A DNA stretch of 26,462 nt from Firmicutes bacterium UBA4049. Lineage in GTDB: Bacteria > Bacillota > Desulfotomaculia > Desulfotomaculales > Nap2-2B. The translations under genes and the position numbers were made by a program. Location: positions 6,699 through 33,160 of the forward strand of contig DFZT01000020.1 of the NCBI GenBank assembly GCA_002382755.1, in the 5' to 3' direction. Of this stretch, positions 17,528-25,424 are shown one piece after another (within the stretch, counting starts at the first letter, position 1; each line of letters opens with the position of its first letter). The notes beneath the pieces were generated by a model. It saw nothing but the letters and a program-made list of their open reading frames with translations. It did not search any database and had not been told where the DNA came from.

Positions 17528-18674
17528 TTGATCTACCTGGATAACGCAGCGACATCCTGGCCGAAACCGGAAGAAACGCTCGAAGCAATGGATCTTTTCT
17601 TGCGCTATAAGGGGGGTAATCCGGGGCGGGGCGGTCACAGCATGGCTCTTGAAGCCGAAAAGACCGTTGAAGAGACAAGGCTTCCCATTGCCCGTTTATT
17701 TAATATTCCAGATAAGGAGCGTGTTATTTTTACCCTCAACTGTACTGATGCTCTGAATATTGGCCTGAAGGGATTTCTAAAGCCCGGACAGCATGTGCTG
17801 ACCGATTGTATTGGGCACAACTCCATGGTTCGGCCTCTTAGAAAGCTGGAAAGTCAGGGGGTCAAAGTTACGAAAATAAAACCGTCCGCTGAAGATGGCG
17901 CGCTGACTCCCTCGGATATAGAAAAGAACATAACATCTGATACGAAGCTGCTTGCGGTTACACATGCTTCAAATGTGACGGGAGTTGTTCAACCTGTTCA
18001 AGAGTACGGGGATATAGCAAAAAAGCACGGCCTGGTTTTTATGGTTGACGCCGCTCAAACCGCAGGCATGTATCCAATTGACATTCAGGAAAGTAATATA
18101 GACCTTTTGTCCCTTCCGGGGCATAAGGGGCTTTTGGGCCCGCCGGGGACGGGAGTATTGTATGTTGGTGATCGAGTCGACCTGGATACTTTGCGTGAAG
18201 GAGGAACCGGTGTATATTCTGAACAGGAAGAACAGCCCCATACCTTTCCATACGGGTATGAGAGCGGGACTCTGAACACGGTCGGTATAGCCGGGCTTGG
18301 AGCGGGCGTTAAATTTATATTAATTTATATTAAAGGAAGGTCTGGAGAAAATTTTCTCCCATAAAAAATTATTGTTGGACAGGCTGGCCCGGGGTCTGGC
18401 CCGGATTCCGGGAATAACTTTATACAAGACCGGCGCCAGCTGCCAACAAGCCGCGGTGCTTTCTTTAAACCTTAAAGGTTTCGAACCTGGGGAAGCGTGC
18501 GCCGTTTTAGATCAGGCTTTTGATATAAAAGCGAGAGCAGGCCTTCACTGTGCGCCGGCGGCGCACAAAACATTTGGAACTTTTCCTGCCGGCACAATAC
18601 GTCTCAGTCCCGGTTATTTCAACACAACAGATGAAATAGACTTTACTCTTGATGCTTTTAAAAAATCTCTCTAA
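17528..18674 (+). pseudogene. Cysteine desulfurase-like aminotransferase, frameshifted
   Basis: A TTG at 17528, 10 nt after AAGGAGG, starts a class V aminotransferase of the Csd/SufS-like family (MIYLDNAATSWPKPE). The PLP lysine is K200 in SLPGHKGLLGPPGTG. After FIL the frame runs into junk and stops at 18364. The rest continues in another frame to 18674, including AGLHCAPAAHKT with the catalytic cysteine. Removing one copy of the 10-bp tandem repeat at 18313-18332 restores a single 378-residue frame, the normal family length. As it stands the product ends before the catalytic Cys. It would supply sulfane sulfur to the neighbouring sulfur-carrier pathway. Confidence 0.9.
18313..18332 (+). repeat. 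10-bp perfect tandem duplication inside desulfurase gene
   Basis: ATTTATATTA is present twice in a row (18313-18322 and 18323-18332). Ten bases are not a multiple of three, so the extra copy shifts the frame. Deleting one copy gives KFILKEGLEKIFSHKKLLL, joining both halves of the protein smoothly. Confidence 0.95.
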
Positions 18675-18781
18675 GCTCATTAAAATAACGGAATAACAAC
18701 AGCTGAGTCGTTTCAGATTTAGTTCTGATATAGCTTCTTCCGGGGGTTGCCCTTTGTCTTTCACTGCTGTCTTCTTTATGA

Positions 18782-19174
18782 TTATTTAGGCAGCATTACC
18801 GTAAATTCAGTGCCCTCGCCGACACGGCTGTCCACAGTCACCCTACCCCCATGAGCGTCGATAATGGCTTTTACAATCGTCAAACCCACTCCGGATCCGC
18901 CTGTTTCACGGTTCCGGGATTTATCCGCACGGTAAAAACGTTCAAAAATGTAGGGCGCATCTTCAGCCGCGATTCCAATACCTGTATCTCTGATCTTTAA
19001 TATTACCTGATCCTTTTCTTGTTCAATCGTGATGTTGATTGTTCCCCCGTCCGGTGAGTATTTTAAAGCATTGGACAAAAGGTTGACGACTACCTGACTG
19101 ATTTTGTCCCGGTCCGCGAAGATAGGTTTCAACAGCGGTTCCTTTGCCCTGGCCTCAGGTGAACCGCTAAAGAT
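18782..19174 (-). pseudogene. Histidine kinase ATPase-domain fragment
   Basis: The minus-strand frame ending at 18782 encodes only the C-terminal HATPase_c domain of a sensor kinase. N box (DKISQVVVNLLSNALKYSP), G1 (DTGIGIAAED), F box (FERFYRADKSRN) and G2 (GGSGVGLTIVKAIIDAHGG) are all intact. The sensor, membrane and phospho-acceptor His (DHp) parts are absent: upstream of about 19170 the same frame turns into the antisense of a different gene tail. It has no credible start codon. This is a truncated remnant left by a rearrangement, not a working kinase. Confidence 0.8.
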
Positions 19175-19361
19175 TATACAATTTGCTTTGCTGGCGCTAG
19201 GTTTGACAATATCGTTAATAACAGCATATAAAATAAACAAGCATACTTTCATTGATAGTAAAAAGAATATTGTTCCCTTTGTGCCGTATGCTGTTTTATT
19301 AGTCATCTTGACACTGGCGAATGCATATTTATTTATCTTGCCCATGAGCATGAGAATGTAA
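19170..19361 (+). pseudogene. C-terminal tail of a membrane protein, remnant
   Basis: On the plus strand about 60 codons encode two hydrophobic segments (FALLALGLTISLITAY and FVPYAVLLVILTLANAYLF) ending in LPMSMRM and a stop. This reads like the end of a multi-span membrane protein, perhaps of the polyferredoxin or cytochrome type, but I cannot name it. The 5' part is missing: before about 19170 the frame is merely antisense to the kinase fragment. A terminator follows at 19469. Confidence 0.45.
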
Positions 19362-19468
19362 ACAAATAAGAGAATTCAGACGGCACGTATCATTTTGTTG
19401 GAACAATCCCCGCCTGCCGCACAGGAATAGAATATAAATTGTTTACGGAAAGTCGGTCCTGGAAGTTT

Positions 19469-19496
19469 GTCCGCAGTGACATCCGGACTTTTTTTT
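19469..19496 (+). terminator. Intrinsic terminator
   Basis: GTCCG and CGGAC form a 5-bp GC-rich stem around a 10-nt loop, directly followed by eight T. It closes transcription from the left, ahead of the next promoter. Confidence 0.6.
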
Positions 19497-19504
19497 AAAT
19501 TGTA

Positions 19505-19533
19505 TTGACACAATACCAATCATAATATAGAAT
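19505..19533 (+). promoter_or_regulatory. Promoter of the ABC/corrinoid operon
   Basis: TTGACA (19505-19510) and TAGAAT (19528-19533) are separated by exactly 17 nt. The resulting leader is about 205 nt, long enough for an RNA regulator. The 385 bp from 19362 to 19746 hold this promoter, the terminator before it, the repeated block and the short leader ORF, and no other gene that I can see. Confidence 0.75.
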
Positions 19534-19662
19534 AACCATGGGTATAGTAATATATAATTACTTTTATTTGTTGACCAGAAAACTGGAGGCTAGGAAGTTT
19601 GTCCATTGGGCAGGCTGCTTGGCCTTTTTTGTTAAAATAGGTTAAACGAAAGGGGGCAGGGA

Positions 19663-19698
19663 ATGTATCGTGTGAAAATATACATTGTACTTCATTGA
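19663..19698 (+). CDS. Possible 11-residue leader peptide
   Basis: ATG at 19663 follows a strong AAAGGGGGCAGG and encodes MYRVKIYIVLH before TGA. AATGTAT and ATACATT within it can form a 7-bp hairpin. A role in control of the following operon is only a guess. Confidence 0.25.
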   Translation: MYRVKIYIVLH

Positions 19699-19746
19699 CT
19701 GATAAATGGTTCTGGTAAAAAATTACATAAGGGAGGAAAAGGTAGA

Positions 19747-20802
19747 TTGAACAAAAGAATTATTGCCCTGCTGGTATCGCTGTTTGCGCTGGCGGTACTA
19801 ATCAGCGGCTGCAGCGCCAAGAAGGCTGCTGCGCCCAGTTCCGAAGCGCCTAAAAAGCTTACAGACTTCAAGGTGGGCTATCTGAATTCCACCGGGCATA
19901 TCCTCTATTTTATCGCCCAGGAGAAGGGCTATTTTAAAGAAGAGGGACTTAATACCGAACTTTTCCAGTTTAATAATTCCGGCGAGGGGCTTAACGCCAT
20001 TGTGGCCGGGAAACTGGACGCCGGTTCTTTCGGTACGGCGCCGCCCCTAACTTTCATCTCCAAGGGGAACGACCTGACCATTTTCGGCGGGCAAATGACG
20101 GAAGGGCACGCCGTTATCGCCAAGCCGGAAAAAGCTGGTGAATTAAAGGACCTGAAAAGTTTCAAGGGGAAAACCATAGCGAACGTAAGGCTTTCCACGG
20201 GAGACATTGTTTTCAGAGGCGCTTTTGCCCGGGCCGGCATCGACTGGAAAAAAGACCTCACCATTCAGGAGTTTGAGTCTCCTGCCGCCGTACTGGAAGC
20301 AGTGAAAAAAGGAAGCGTGGACGCGGGTATTGTCTGGACGCCATACAGGCAGTTAGCTCAGCAGCAGGGCCTGGCGCTGGTGAAATTCAGCGGGGAAGTA
20401 TTCCCCTGCCATCCTTGCTGCCGCCAGGTGGCTTTAACGGAAAAGATTAAGGCCAATCCCCAGGATTACGAAAAGTTTTTAATCGCTCTGATTAAGGCAT
20501 ACAAGTTCTATCAGACCGACCATGCGGGGTCAATTGATATTCTGGCCAAATATATCAAGGTGGACAGAGCGGTGCTGGAAGGAGAAACATACGGCGGGCA
20601 CATCAGCAGCAATCCGGACCCCAATAAGCAAGGGGTGATAGAATTCTGGGACTTTATGAAACAAATCGGCTATATCAAATCCGATATCAACATTGAAGAT
20701 CACGTCAATACCGCTATTTATAAAAGCGCACTGGAATCTGTACTGAAAAGCAGCCCAAATGATGAGATCTATAAAAAATTGAAGGCGGATTTCAAAGAAT
20801 AA
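19747..20802 (+). CDS. ABC transporter substrate-binding lipoprotein (NMT1/SsuA-like)
   Basis: The 351-residue protein starts with TTG at 19747 after GGGAGG (10 nt spacing). It has a lipoprotein signal peptide with lipobox LISGC, so Cys22 would be lipidated and the protein anchored outside the membrane. The mature part has the NMT1/THI5-like type 2 periplasmic-binding fold: KVGYLNSTGHILYFIAQEKGYF at the start, then the SFGTAPPL and VDAGIVWTPY lobes. A cysteine-rich CHPCCRQ is at 221-227. Relatives bind nitrate, sulfonates, taurine or pyrimidine precursors. Substrate here cannot be read from sequence; the downstream methyltransferase genes hint at a methylated compound. First gene of the operon. 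Confidence 0.9.
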   Translation: MNKRIIALLVSLFALAVLISGCSAKKAAAPSSEAPKKLTDFKVGYLNSTGHILYFIAQEKGYFKEEGLNTELFQFNNSGEGLNAIVAGKLDAGSFGTAPPLTFISKGNDLTIFGGQMTEGHAVIAKPEKAGELKDLKSFKGKTIANVRLSTGDIVFRGAFARAGIDWKKDLTIQEFESPAAVLEAVKKGSVDAGIVWTPYRQLAQQQGLALVKFSGEVFPCHPCCRQVALTEKIKANPQDYEKFLIALIKAYKFYQTDHAGSIDILAKYIKVDRAVLEGETYGGHISSNPDPNKQGVIEFWDFMKQIGYIKSDINIEDHVNTAIYKSALESVLKSSPNDEIYKKLKADFKE

Positions 20803-20849
20803 GGGAGGGTAGAAGAGTCTACCCTAAAGGGGTAGGCTCTTCTTGATCA
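20803..20849 (+). promoter_or_regulatory. Hairpin that may bridge ribosome site and start codon
   Basis: Right after the lipoprotein stop comes GGGAGGG (20803-20809), then a stem of about 14 bp between AGAAGAGTCTACCC and GGGTAGGCTCTTCT (20811-20843), then TGATCA and the GTG start at 20850. In linear sequence the ribosome site is 40 nt from the start; with the stem folded the gap is 7 nt. No other ribosome site is visible. The hairpin could also protect the upstream mRNA or attenuate transcription, but no T-run follows. Confidence 0.65.
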
Positions 20850-21653
20850 GTGACCAAGATTATACTAAGAAATTTAACTTTTAGCTACAAGGACCAAAAC
20901 GGGGAATATACCGTTTTGAAAGAGATCAATCTTTCTGTAGCTGAAGGAGAATTTATAAGTATCATCGGCCCCAGCGGCTGCGGCAAAAGCACGCTGATCA
21001 GCCTTTTTGCCGGCCTGCTCTTTCCCTCTTCCGGCAGCATTTTATTAGACGGCCGGGAAATAATAGGGACCGGGCACGACCGGGGAGTGGTTTTTCAGCA
21101 TTATTCCCTTTTTCCGTGGATGTCTGCCAGAAAAAACCTGGTTTTCGGCCTTAAACAGGTAAAAAAGGGCAGCAGCCGCAAGGAAATAGAGCAGATTGCC
21201 GATACCTATCTGGAGTTGGTCGGCCTGGAAAATTTTAAAGATCATTACCCCTCCCAGCTTTCCGGCGGCATGCAGCAAAGGGTCGCCATCGCCAGGGCCC
21301 TGGCCATGGGGCCGGACATTCTGCTGATGGATGAGCCTTTTGGCGCTGTGGATACCAAAAACCGCCTGGCCCTCCAGGAATTATTGCTGAAGTTGTGGGA
21401 GGACGGAAAGAAAACCACAACCGTGGTCTTTGTCACCCATGATATTGATGAGGCTATTCTGTTGGCCGACAGGATAATAGTCATGTCCTCGGGTTCCGGA
21501 ACGATTAAAAAGGAAATTACGGTGCCTTTTACCCGTCCCCGGGACAAAAGCCAGCTGTTCAGAACATCGCCTTATGCGGAGTTAAGAAACAGGCTGGTCG
21601 GCTTGTTTTATGACGACTTGCTGGAGGAAAGAGAAGATGAAATTGTCTTCTAG
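20850..21653 (+). CDS. ABC transporter ATP-binding protein (NitT/TauT type)
   Basis: The 267-residue cytoplasmic ATPase has a complete set of motifs: Walker A GPSGCGKST at 40-48, Q-loop Q83 in VVFQHYSLFPW, signature LSGGMQ at 137-142, Walker B ILLMDEP at 157-163 and switch His197 in VTHD. Closest in style to SsuB/TauB/NrtD. It pairs with the permease 12 nt downstream and powers import of the ligand bound by the lipoprotein. Translation starts at GTG, apparently with the ribosome site brought near by a hairpin. Confidence 0.95.
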   Translation: MTKIILRNLTFSYKDQNGEYTVLKEINLSVAEGEFISIIGPSGCGKSTLISLFAGLLFPSSGSILLDGREIIGTGHDRGVVFQHYSLFPWMSARKNLVFGLKQVKKGSSRKEIEQIADTYLELVGLENFKDHYPSQLSGGMQQRVAIARALAMGPDILLMDEPFGAVDTKNRLALQELLLKLWEDGKKTTTVVFVTHDIDEAILLADRIIVMSSGSGTIKKEITVPFTRPRDKSQLFRTSPYAELRNRLVGLFYDDLLEEREDEIVF

Positions 21654-21665
21654 AGGGGGGATTGT

Positions 21666-22574
21666 GTGAAAAAAATGATTGGTCCGGCCAGCCTGTTTTT
21701 TTTGCTGCTGGTCTTGAGCGGGCTGCTTCCGGGAAGATCGGCGCCAGCCGGGAATAACTATTTGATTGGCCTGGCCGTTATTATACAAGTTATTTGTCTA
21801 ACCAATTTATTCTGGAATAAAAACAAAGCAAAAGTACAGGCCTGCTCTGATGTCGCCGCCTTGGTCATGGCCTTTCTCTGGCTGTGGGATCTGTTTACGG
21901 GAAGGCTGGAGATTCTGAATAAATTTCTTTATCCGGCTCCCGGAAATATTTTGAAGCTTTTTACCTCGGAGTTTCCCGTAATGTTAAAGGGCCTTTTCAA
22001 TTCCATACAATTGCTGGCGGGCGGGTATATTCTGGCGCTTTTAATCGCCATTCCGCTGGCTTTAATCATTGGCTGGAGAGGCAGGCTGTACCTGGCGGTA
22101 AAGCCTTTGACAAAAGTGCTGGGACCGATTCCGCCCATTGTGTACATACCCTATGCCATAGCTATTTTGCCGACTTTCAAGGCTTCCTCTGTTTTTGTGA
22201 TTTTTATCGGCGCTTTCTGGCCTGTTTTTATTAATACGCTGAACGGGGTTTTTAATATTGAGAAAAAGATAATTGACACAGCCAGGATGTTAAATGTGAA
22301 AGAAATGCCGATGCTTTTTCAGGTTATCCTGCCCGGCGCCCTGCCTTCCATAATCACCGGCGCCACTATCGGCCTGGTCTTCTCGTTTATTTTGCTTACG
22401 GCGGCGGAAATGATTGGGGCTACGTCGGGGATTGGCTGGTATGTCAAGTATTTTTCGGATTTTGCAGATTACCCCCGGGTAATTGTCGGCATCATCTTTA
22501 TGGGGTTTGTGGTCACAGTGATTACTTATTTCTTTGACCGGGCGGAAAGCTATCTTTTGCGGTGGAGAAGATAA
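21666..22574 (+). CDS. ABC transporter permease (NitT/TauT type)
   Basis: The 302-residue membrane protein starts with GTG at 21666 after AGGGGGG. Three hydrophobic segments come first, at roughly residues 5-22, 33-50 and 60-76, more than the usual SsuC-type N-terminus. The BPD_transp_1 core then spans about residues 105-295. The EAA-type coupling loop is visible as DTARMLNVKEMPMLFQVILPGALPS, which contacts the ATPase. Only one permease gene is present, so it should act as a homodimer. The extra N-terminal helices are the one odd feature. Confidence 0.92.
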   Translation: MKKMIGPASLFFLLLVLSGLLPGRSAPAGNNYLIGLAVIIQVICLTNLFWNKNKAKVQACSDVAALVMAFLWLWDLFTGRLEILNKFLYPAPGNILKLFTSEFPVMLKGLFNSIQLLAGGYILALLIAIPLALIIGWRGRLYLAVKPLTKVLGPIPPIVYIPYAIAILPTFKASSVFVIFIGAFWPVFINTLNGVFNIEKKIIDTARMLNVKEMPMLFQVILPGALPSIITGATIGLVFSFILLTAAEMIGATSGIGWYVKYFSDFADYPRVIVGIIFMGFVVTVITYFFDRAESYLLRWRR

Positions 22575-22597
22575 TCTTTTAAACGGAGGAATTTTAA

Positions 22598-23251
22598 ATG
22601 TCCAAAGACAAGGAAGTCCTTTACAGCGAACTCTCGCAGGCTGTTTTGGAAATGGATGAAGAAAGAAGTGTGCATATCTCCGGGGAAATTGTCGCAGAGC
22701 AGTATGACGCGTACGAGGCTGTCGTCCACGGGCTGGCCGACGGCATGGACAGGGCGGGCAGGCTTTTTGAAGAAGAGGAGTATTTTATCCCGGAGCTGCT
22801 GATGTGTTCCGATGCCATGTATGCCGGGTTGGAGGTTCTGAAACCGCATCTGAAGCGTGAAGAAAGCGGCGGCAGGAAAAGAGTGGTTATTGGTGTGGTG
22901 GAAGGCGACACGCATGATATCGGGAAAAACCTGGTCAAAATCATGCTGGAGACCTCCGGGTTTGATGTCTATGACCTCGGCCGGGATATTTCTCCCCAAA
23001 AGTTTGTCGATAAGGCCAAGGAAGTGGGGGCTGAAATCATCGCTGTTTCCACTCTGATGACCACCACTATGGACGCCATGGCTGCAGTAGTGCAGCTTTT
23101 ACATGAAGAAAAAATAAAGGACAAAATCCGGGTGATGGTCGGCGGCGGTCCCATTTCACAGAGTTTTGCCGATAAAATCGGTGCGGACGGCTACGCCGCC
23201 AATGCCGCCGGCGCTGTGCGCCTGGCGAAAAAACTAGCCGGAGGCGCGTAG
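22598..23251 (+). CDS. Corrinoid (B12-binding) methyl-carrier protein
   Basis: The 217-residue protein has the two-domain layout of MtaC/MtbC/MttC-type corrinoid proteins: a helical cap domain (residues about 5-88) and a Rossmann-like cobalamin domain (about 94-214). The cobalt-ligand motif DxHxxG is D104, H106, G109 in EGDTHDIGKNLV. Motifs STLMTTTM and GGGPIS line the nucleotide tail pocket. It carries a methyl group on cobalt between methyltransferases in the cytoplasm. The ATG at 22598 follows GGAGG. It sits between the importer and three UroD-type methyltransferases, 2 nt from the first of these, so they probably act together. No MtaB, MttB or MtrH-type partner and no reductive activator is visible in the window. 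Confidence 0.95.
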   Translation: MSKDKEVLYSELSQAVLEMDEERSVHISGEIVAEQYDAYEAVVHGLADGMDRAGRLFEEEEYFIPELLMCSDAMYAGLEVLKPHLKREESGGRKRVVIGVVEGDTHDIGKNLVKIMLETSGFDVYDLGRDISPQKFVDKAKEVGAEIIAVSTLMTTTMDAMAAVVQLLHEEKIKDKIRVMVGGGPISQSFADKIGADGYAANAAGAVRLAKKLAGGA

Positions 23252-23253
23252 GG

Positions 23254-24330
23254 ATGACCGCGGACCAGATGACTCCTTTGGAACGATTCAGCGCATATAA
23301 CCGTGGAGATCCCATCGACAGGCTGCCCTGCGTGCCCATTGTCGGCAATGCCGCGGCCCGGGTAATTGGGGCCCGGGTGTCCGACTTCCGGGGTAACGGC
23401 AGGCTGATCGCCAGTGCCCAGGTAGCTGCGTACAAGCTGTTTGGCTATGATGTGATCAGGGTTTTTACCGATCTATATACCCAGGCCGAGGCTATGGGAG
23501 CGAAAGTCCACTGCCCGCCGGATGAAACAGCCTACCTGGAAACCCCGGCCCTGACGGATACCTCGGAGATAGACCGCCTGGCGCCGGCCAACCCGTACCG
23601 TGACGGGAATCTGCCCGGCCACCTGGAAGCTATGAAAATCGCGCTGGACCAGGTGGGCCATGAAGTAAGCGTGACCGGGGCCATGACAGGGCCGTTTACC
23701 AATGCCTCTTTTCTGATCGGGACGGAGAAACTGGTCAGGCTTACTCTTAAAGACCCGGAAAAAGTACACCGCTTATGCGAAATTTCCTTGCAGACCAATT
23801 TGAGGTATGCCCGGGCTATGATGGACATCGGCTGTACCCCCAGCCTGACGGACCCCATGTCCTCAAGCATGGTGATCAGTCCGGGCCAGTTTAAAGAGTT
23901 CTCCTTTCCGTACTTAAAAAGACTGATTGATTTTATACATACGCGGGGTAAAACGGTTACCTTGCATATCTGCGGCAAGACAAGCAAGATATGGGGCTTG
24001 ATGGCGGACGCGGGGGCTGACTGCCTGAGCATTGACAATGAGGCCGATTTGTTGGAGGCCAAACAAAAAGTAGGCGGCAGGGTCAGGATTATGGGCAATG
24101 TAAGGCCTTCAGAGGTGATGCTGCAAGGGACAACCGGCGATGTGCGGGCAGCTGTGGTTGCCTGCCTGAGGAAAGCATACGACAGTCCCAAAGGTTATAT
24201 CGTCGCTTCCGGCTGCAGCCTGCCTACCGAGACGCCTCTACGGAATATACAGGCCATGCTGGATACAGTAAGGGAGGCAGGCTATCCGGTAAACATGGAA
24301 CAGCTTGAAAGAGGGATTAACCATGAATGA
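23254..24330 (+). CDS. UroD/MtaA-family zinc methyltransferase, paralogue 1
   Basis: The 358-residue protein belongs to the uroporphyrinogen decarboxylase-like superfamily (MtaA/MtbA/CmuA branch). It has the zinc ligand set of methyltransferases: H238 and C240 in LHICGKT, and C321 in ASGCSLPTETP. True uroporphyrinogen decarboxylase lacks this set, so haem synthesis is not its job. TGPFTNAS (about 147-154) and GNVRPSEVM are further family blocks. It starts 2 nt after the corrinoid gene, with GGAGG inside that gene, and overlaps paralogue 2 by 8 nt. It may move a methyl group from a substrate to cobalt, or from cobalt to a thiol or tetrahydrofolate acceptor. Confidence 0.92.
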   Translation: MTADQMTPLERFSAYNRGDPIDRLPCVPIVGNAAARVIGARVSDFRGNGRLIASAQVAAYKLFGYDVIRVFTDLYTQAEAMGAKVHCPPDETAYLETPALTDTSEIDRLAPANPYRDGNLPGHLEAMKIALDQVGHEVSVTGAMTGPFTNASFLIGTEKLVRLTLKDPEKVHRLCEISLQTNLRYARAMMDIGCTPSLTDPMSSSMVISPGQFKEFSFPYLKRLIDFIHTRGKTVTLHICGKTSKIWGLMADAGADCLSIDNEADLLEAKQKVGGRVRIMGNVRPSEVMLQGTTGDVRAAVVACLRKAYDSPKGYIVASGCSLPTETPLRNIQAMLDTVREAGYPVNMEQLERGINHE

Positions 24331-25345
24331 ATTAAGCCCGCGGGAGAGGCTGATCAGGGTTTTGCGGCGGAAAAAAACCGACCGGCCGCCGGTAATCTGC
24401 ACCGGGGGCATGATGAACGCAGCTATTGTCGATGTGATGAACAAGACCGGGCATACTCTGCCGGAGGCGCACAGTGACGAGGAGATGATGGCCGAACTGG
24501 CCGCTGATGTATATAAGGAGACAGGCTTTGAAAATATAGGCATCCCTTTTTGCATGACGGTGGAGGCCGAGGTTCTGGGGAGCGAGATTGATTTTGGCAC
24601 GCTGTCCTGTGAGCCGAAGATTGCCCGTGAAACATATCCTTCCGTTTCCCGGATGGAATTTAAAAATATGCAGGCTTTAATTTCTTCAGGGAGAATAGGC
24701 GCCGTGGCCCAGGCGGCTTACCGGTTGTCCGCAAAACACCCTGATGTACCGGTTATCGGCAGCCTGACCGGACCTATCAGTACGGCGGCATCTGTTGTCG
24801 ACCCGCTTACATTTCTGCGGGAACTAAGAAAAGACAAGGAAAATGCGCACCGGGTCATTGATTATGTCAGCCGTTTTTTAGTGGCGTATGCGCAACTGCT
24901 GGTGGATAACGGAGCCGCAGTAATTGCCATAGGTGACCCCACATCCACCGGGGAGATACTCGGCCCGAAAATGTTTGAAGAATATGCCGTAAGATATCTC
25001 AATAAAATAATCGCCGGAGTGCACAGCCTGAACGTGCCGGTAATTGTGCACATCTGCGGCAACATGAAGGCAGTCAGGCACCTGCTGCCGGCTATCGGCG
25101 CGGACGCCATCAGCACCGACGCCCTGGTTAATTTGCGCCTGCTCAAGCAGGATTTCCCCGGCGTCACTACTATGGGCAATCTAAGCACCTATTTGCTCCA
25201 GTTCGGCGCCCCGGACAAAATAGCCGGGCAGGCCGAAAGGCTGGTGCGGGACGGGGTTGATATCATTTCCCCGGCCTGTGGGTTAAGCACGTCTTCGGCT
25301 CTGGCCAACATCAGGGCAATGACGGATACAGTAAAGGAGAGCTAA
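24323..25345 (+). CDS. UroD/MtaA-family zinc methyltransferase, paralogue 2
   Basis: The 340-residue protein starts at ATG 24323 (GAAAGAGGGA upstream), inside the end of paralogue 1, so the two are translationally coupled. A TTG at 24305 would add six residues and is less likely. Zinc ligands are H243 and C245 in VHICGN and C319 in SPACGLSTSSA. GSLTGPIS and GDPTSTG blocks match the family. N-terminal sequence (SPRERLIRVLRRKKTDRPPV) is the usual UroD-like opening. It is clearly diverged from its two neighbours, which argues for different substrates or roles, not recent duplication. Confidence 0.92.
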   Translation: MNELSPRERLIRVLRRKKTDRPPVICTGGMMNAAIVDVMNKTGHTLPEAHSDEEMMAELAADVYKETGFENIGIPFCMTVEAEVLGSEIDFGTLSCEPKIARETYPSVSRMEFKNMQALISSGRIGAVAQAAYRLSAKHPDVPVIGSLTGPISTAASVVDPLTFLRELRKDKENAHRVIDYVSRFLVAYAQLLVDNGAAVIAIGDPTSTGEILGPKMFEEYAVRYLNKIIAGVHSLNVPVIVHICGNMKAVRHLLPAIGADAISTDALVNLRLLKQDFPGVTTMGNLSTYLLQFGAPDKIAGQAERLVRDGVDIISPACGLSTSSALANIRAMTDTVKES

Positions 25346-25424
25346 ACAATGGCTGGAGTCGGCTAAGTATAAGGATTTTAACAGGGTATTTGTTAAATCC
25401 ATGTGAGAAGGGATGTGAACGGGT

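Larger units (their letters stand above)
19461..19604 (+). repeat. Two copies of GGAAGTTTGTCC before U-rich hairpins
   Basis: GGAAGTTTGTCC occurs at 19461-19472 and 19593-19604, with loosely similar sequence (GAAA, then GGTCCT or GGAGGCTA) just upstream of each. The first copy runs into a terminator hairpin; the second is followed by a weaker AGGC/GCCT hairpin and six T (19612-19630). The second copy lies in the leader of the ABC/methyltransferase operon. No known riboswitch consensus was recognised. Confidence 0.5.

Noticed and set aside
23532..24191. A 219-codon minus-strand open frame
   Set aside because: It is entirely antisense to UroD-like paralogue 1, which has clear zinc ligands and operon spacing.
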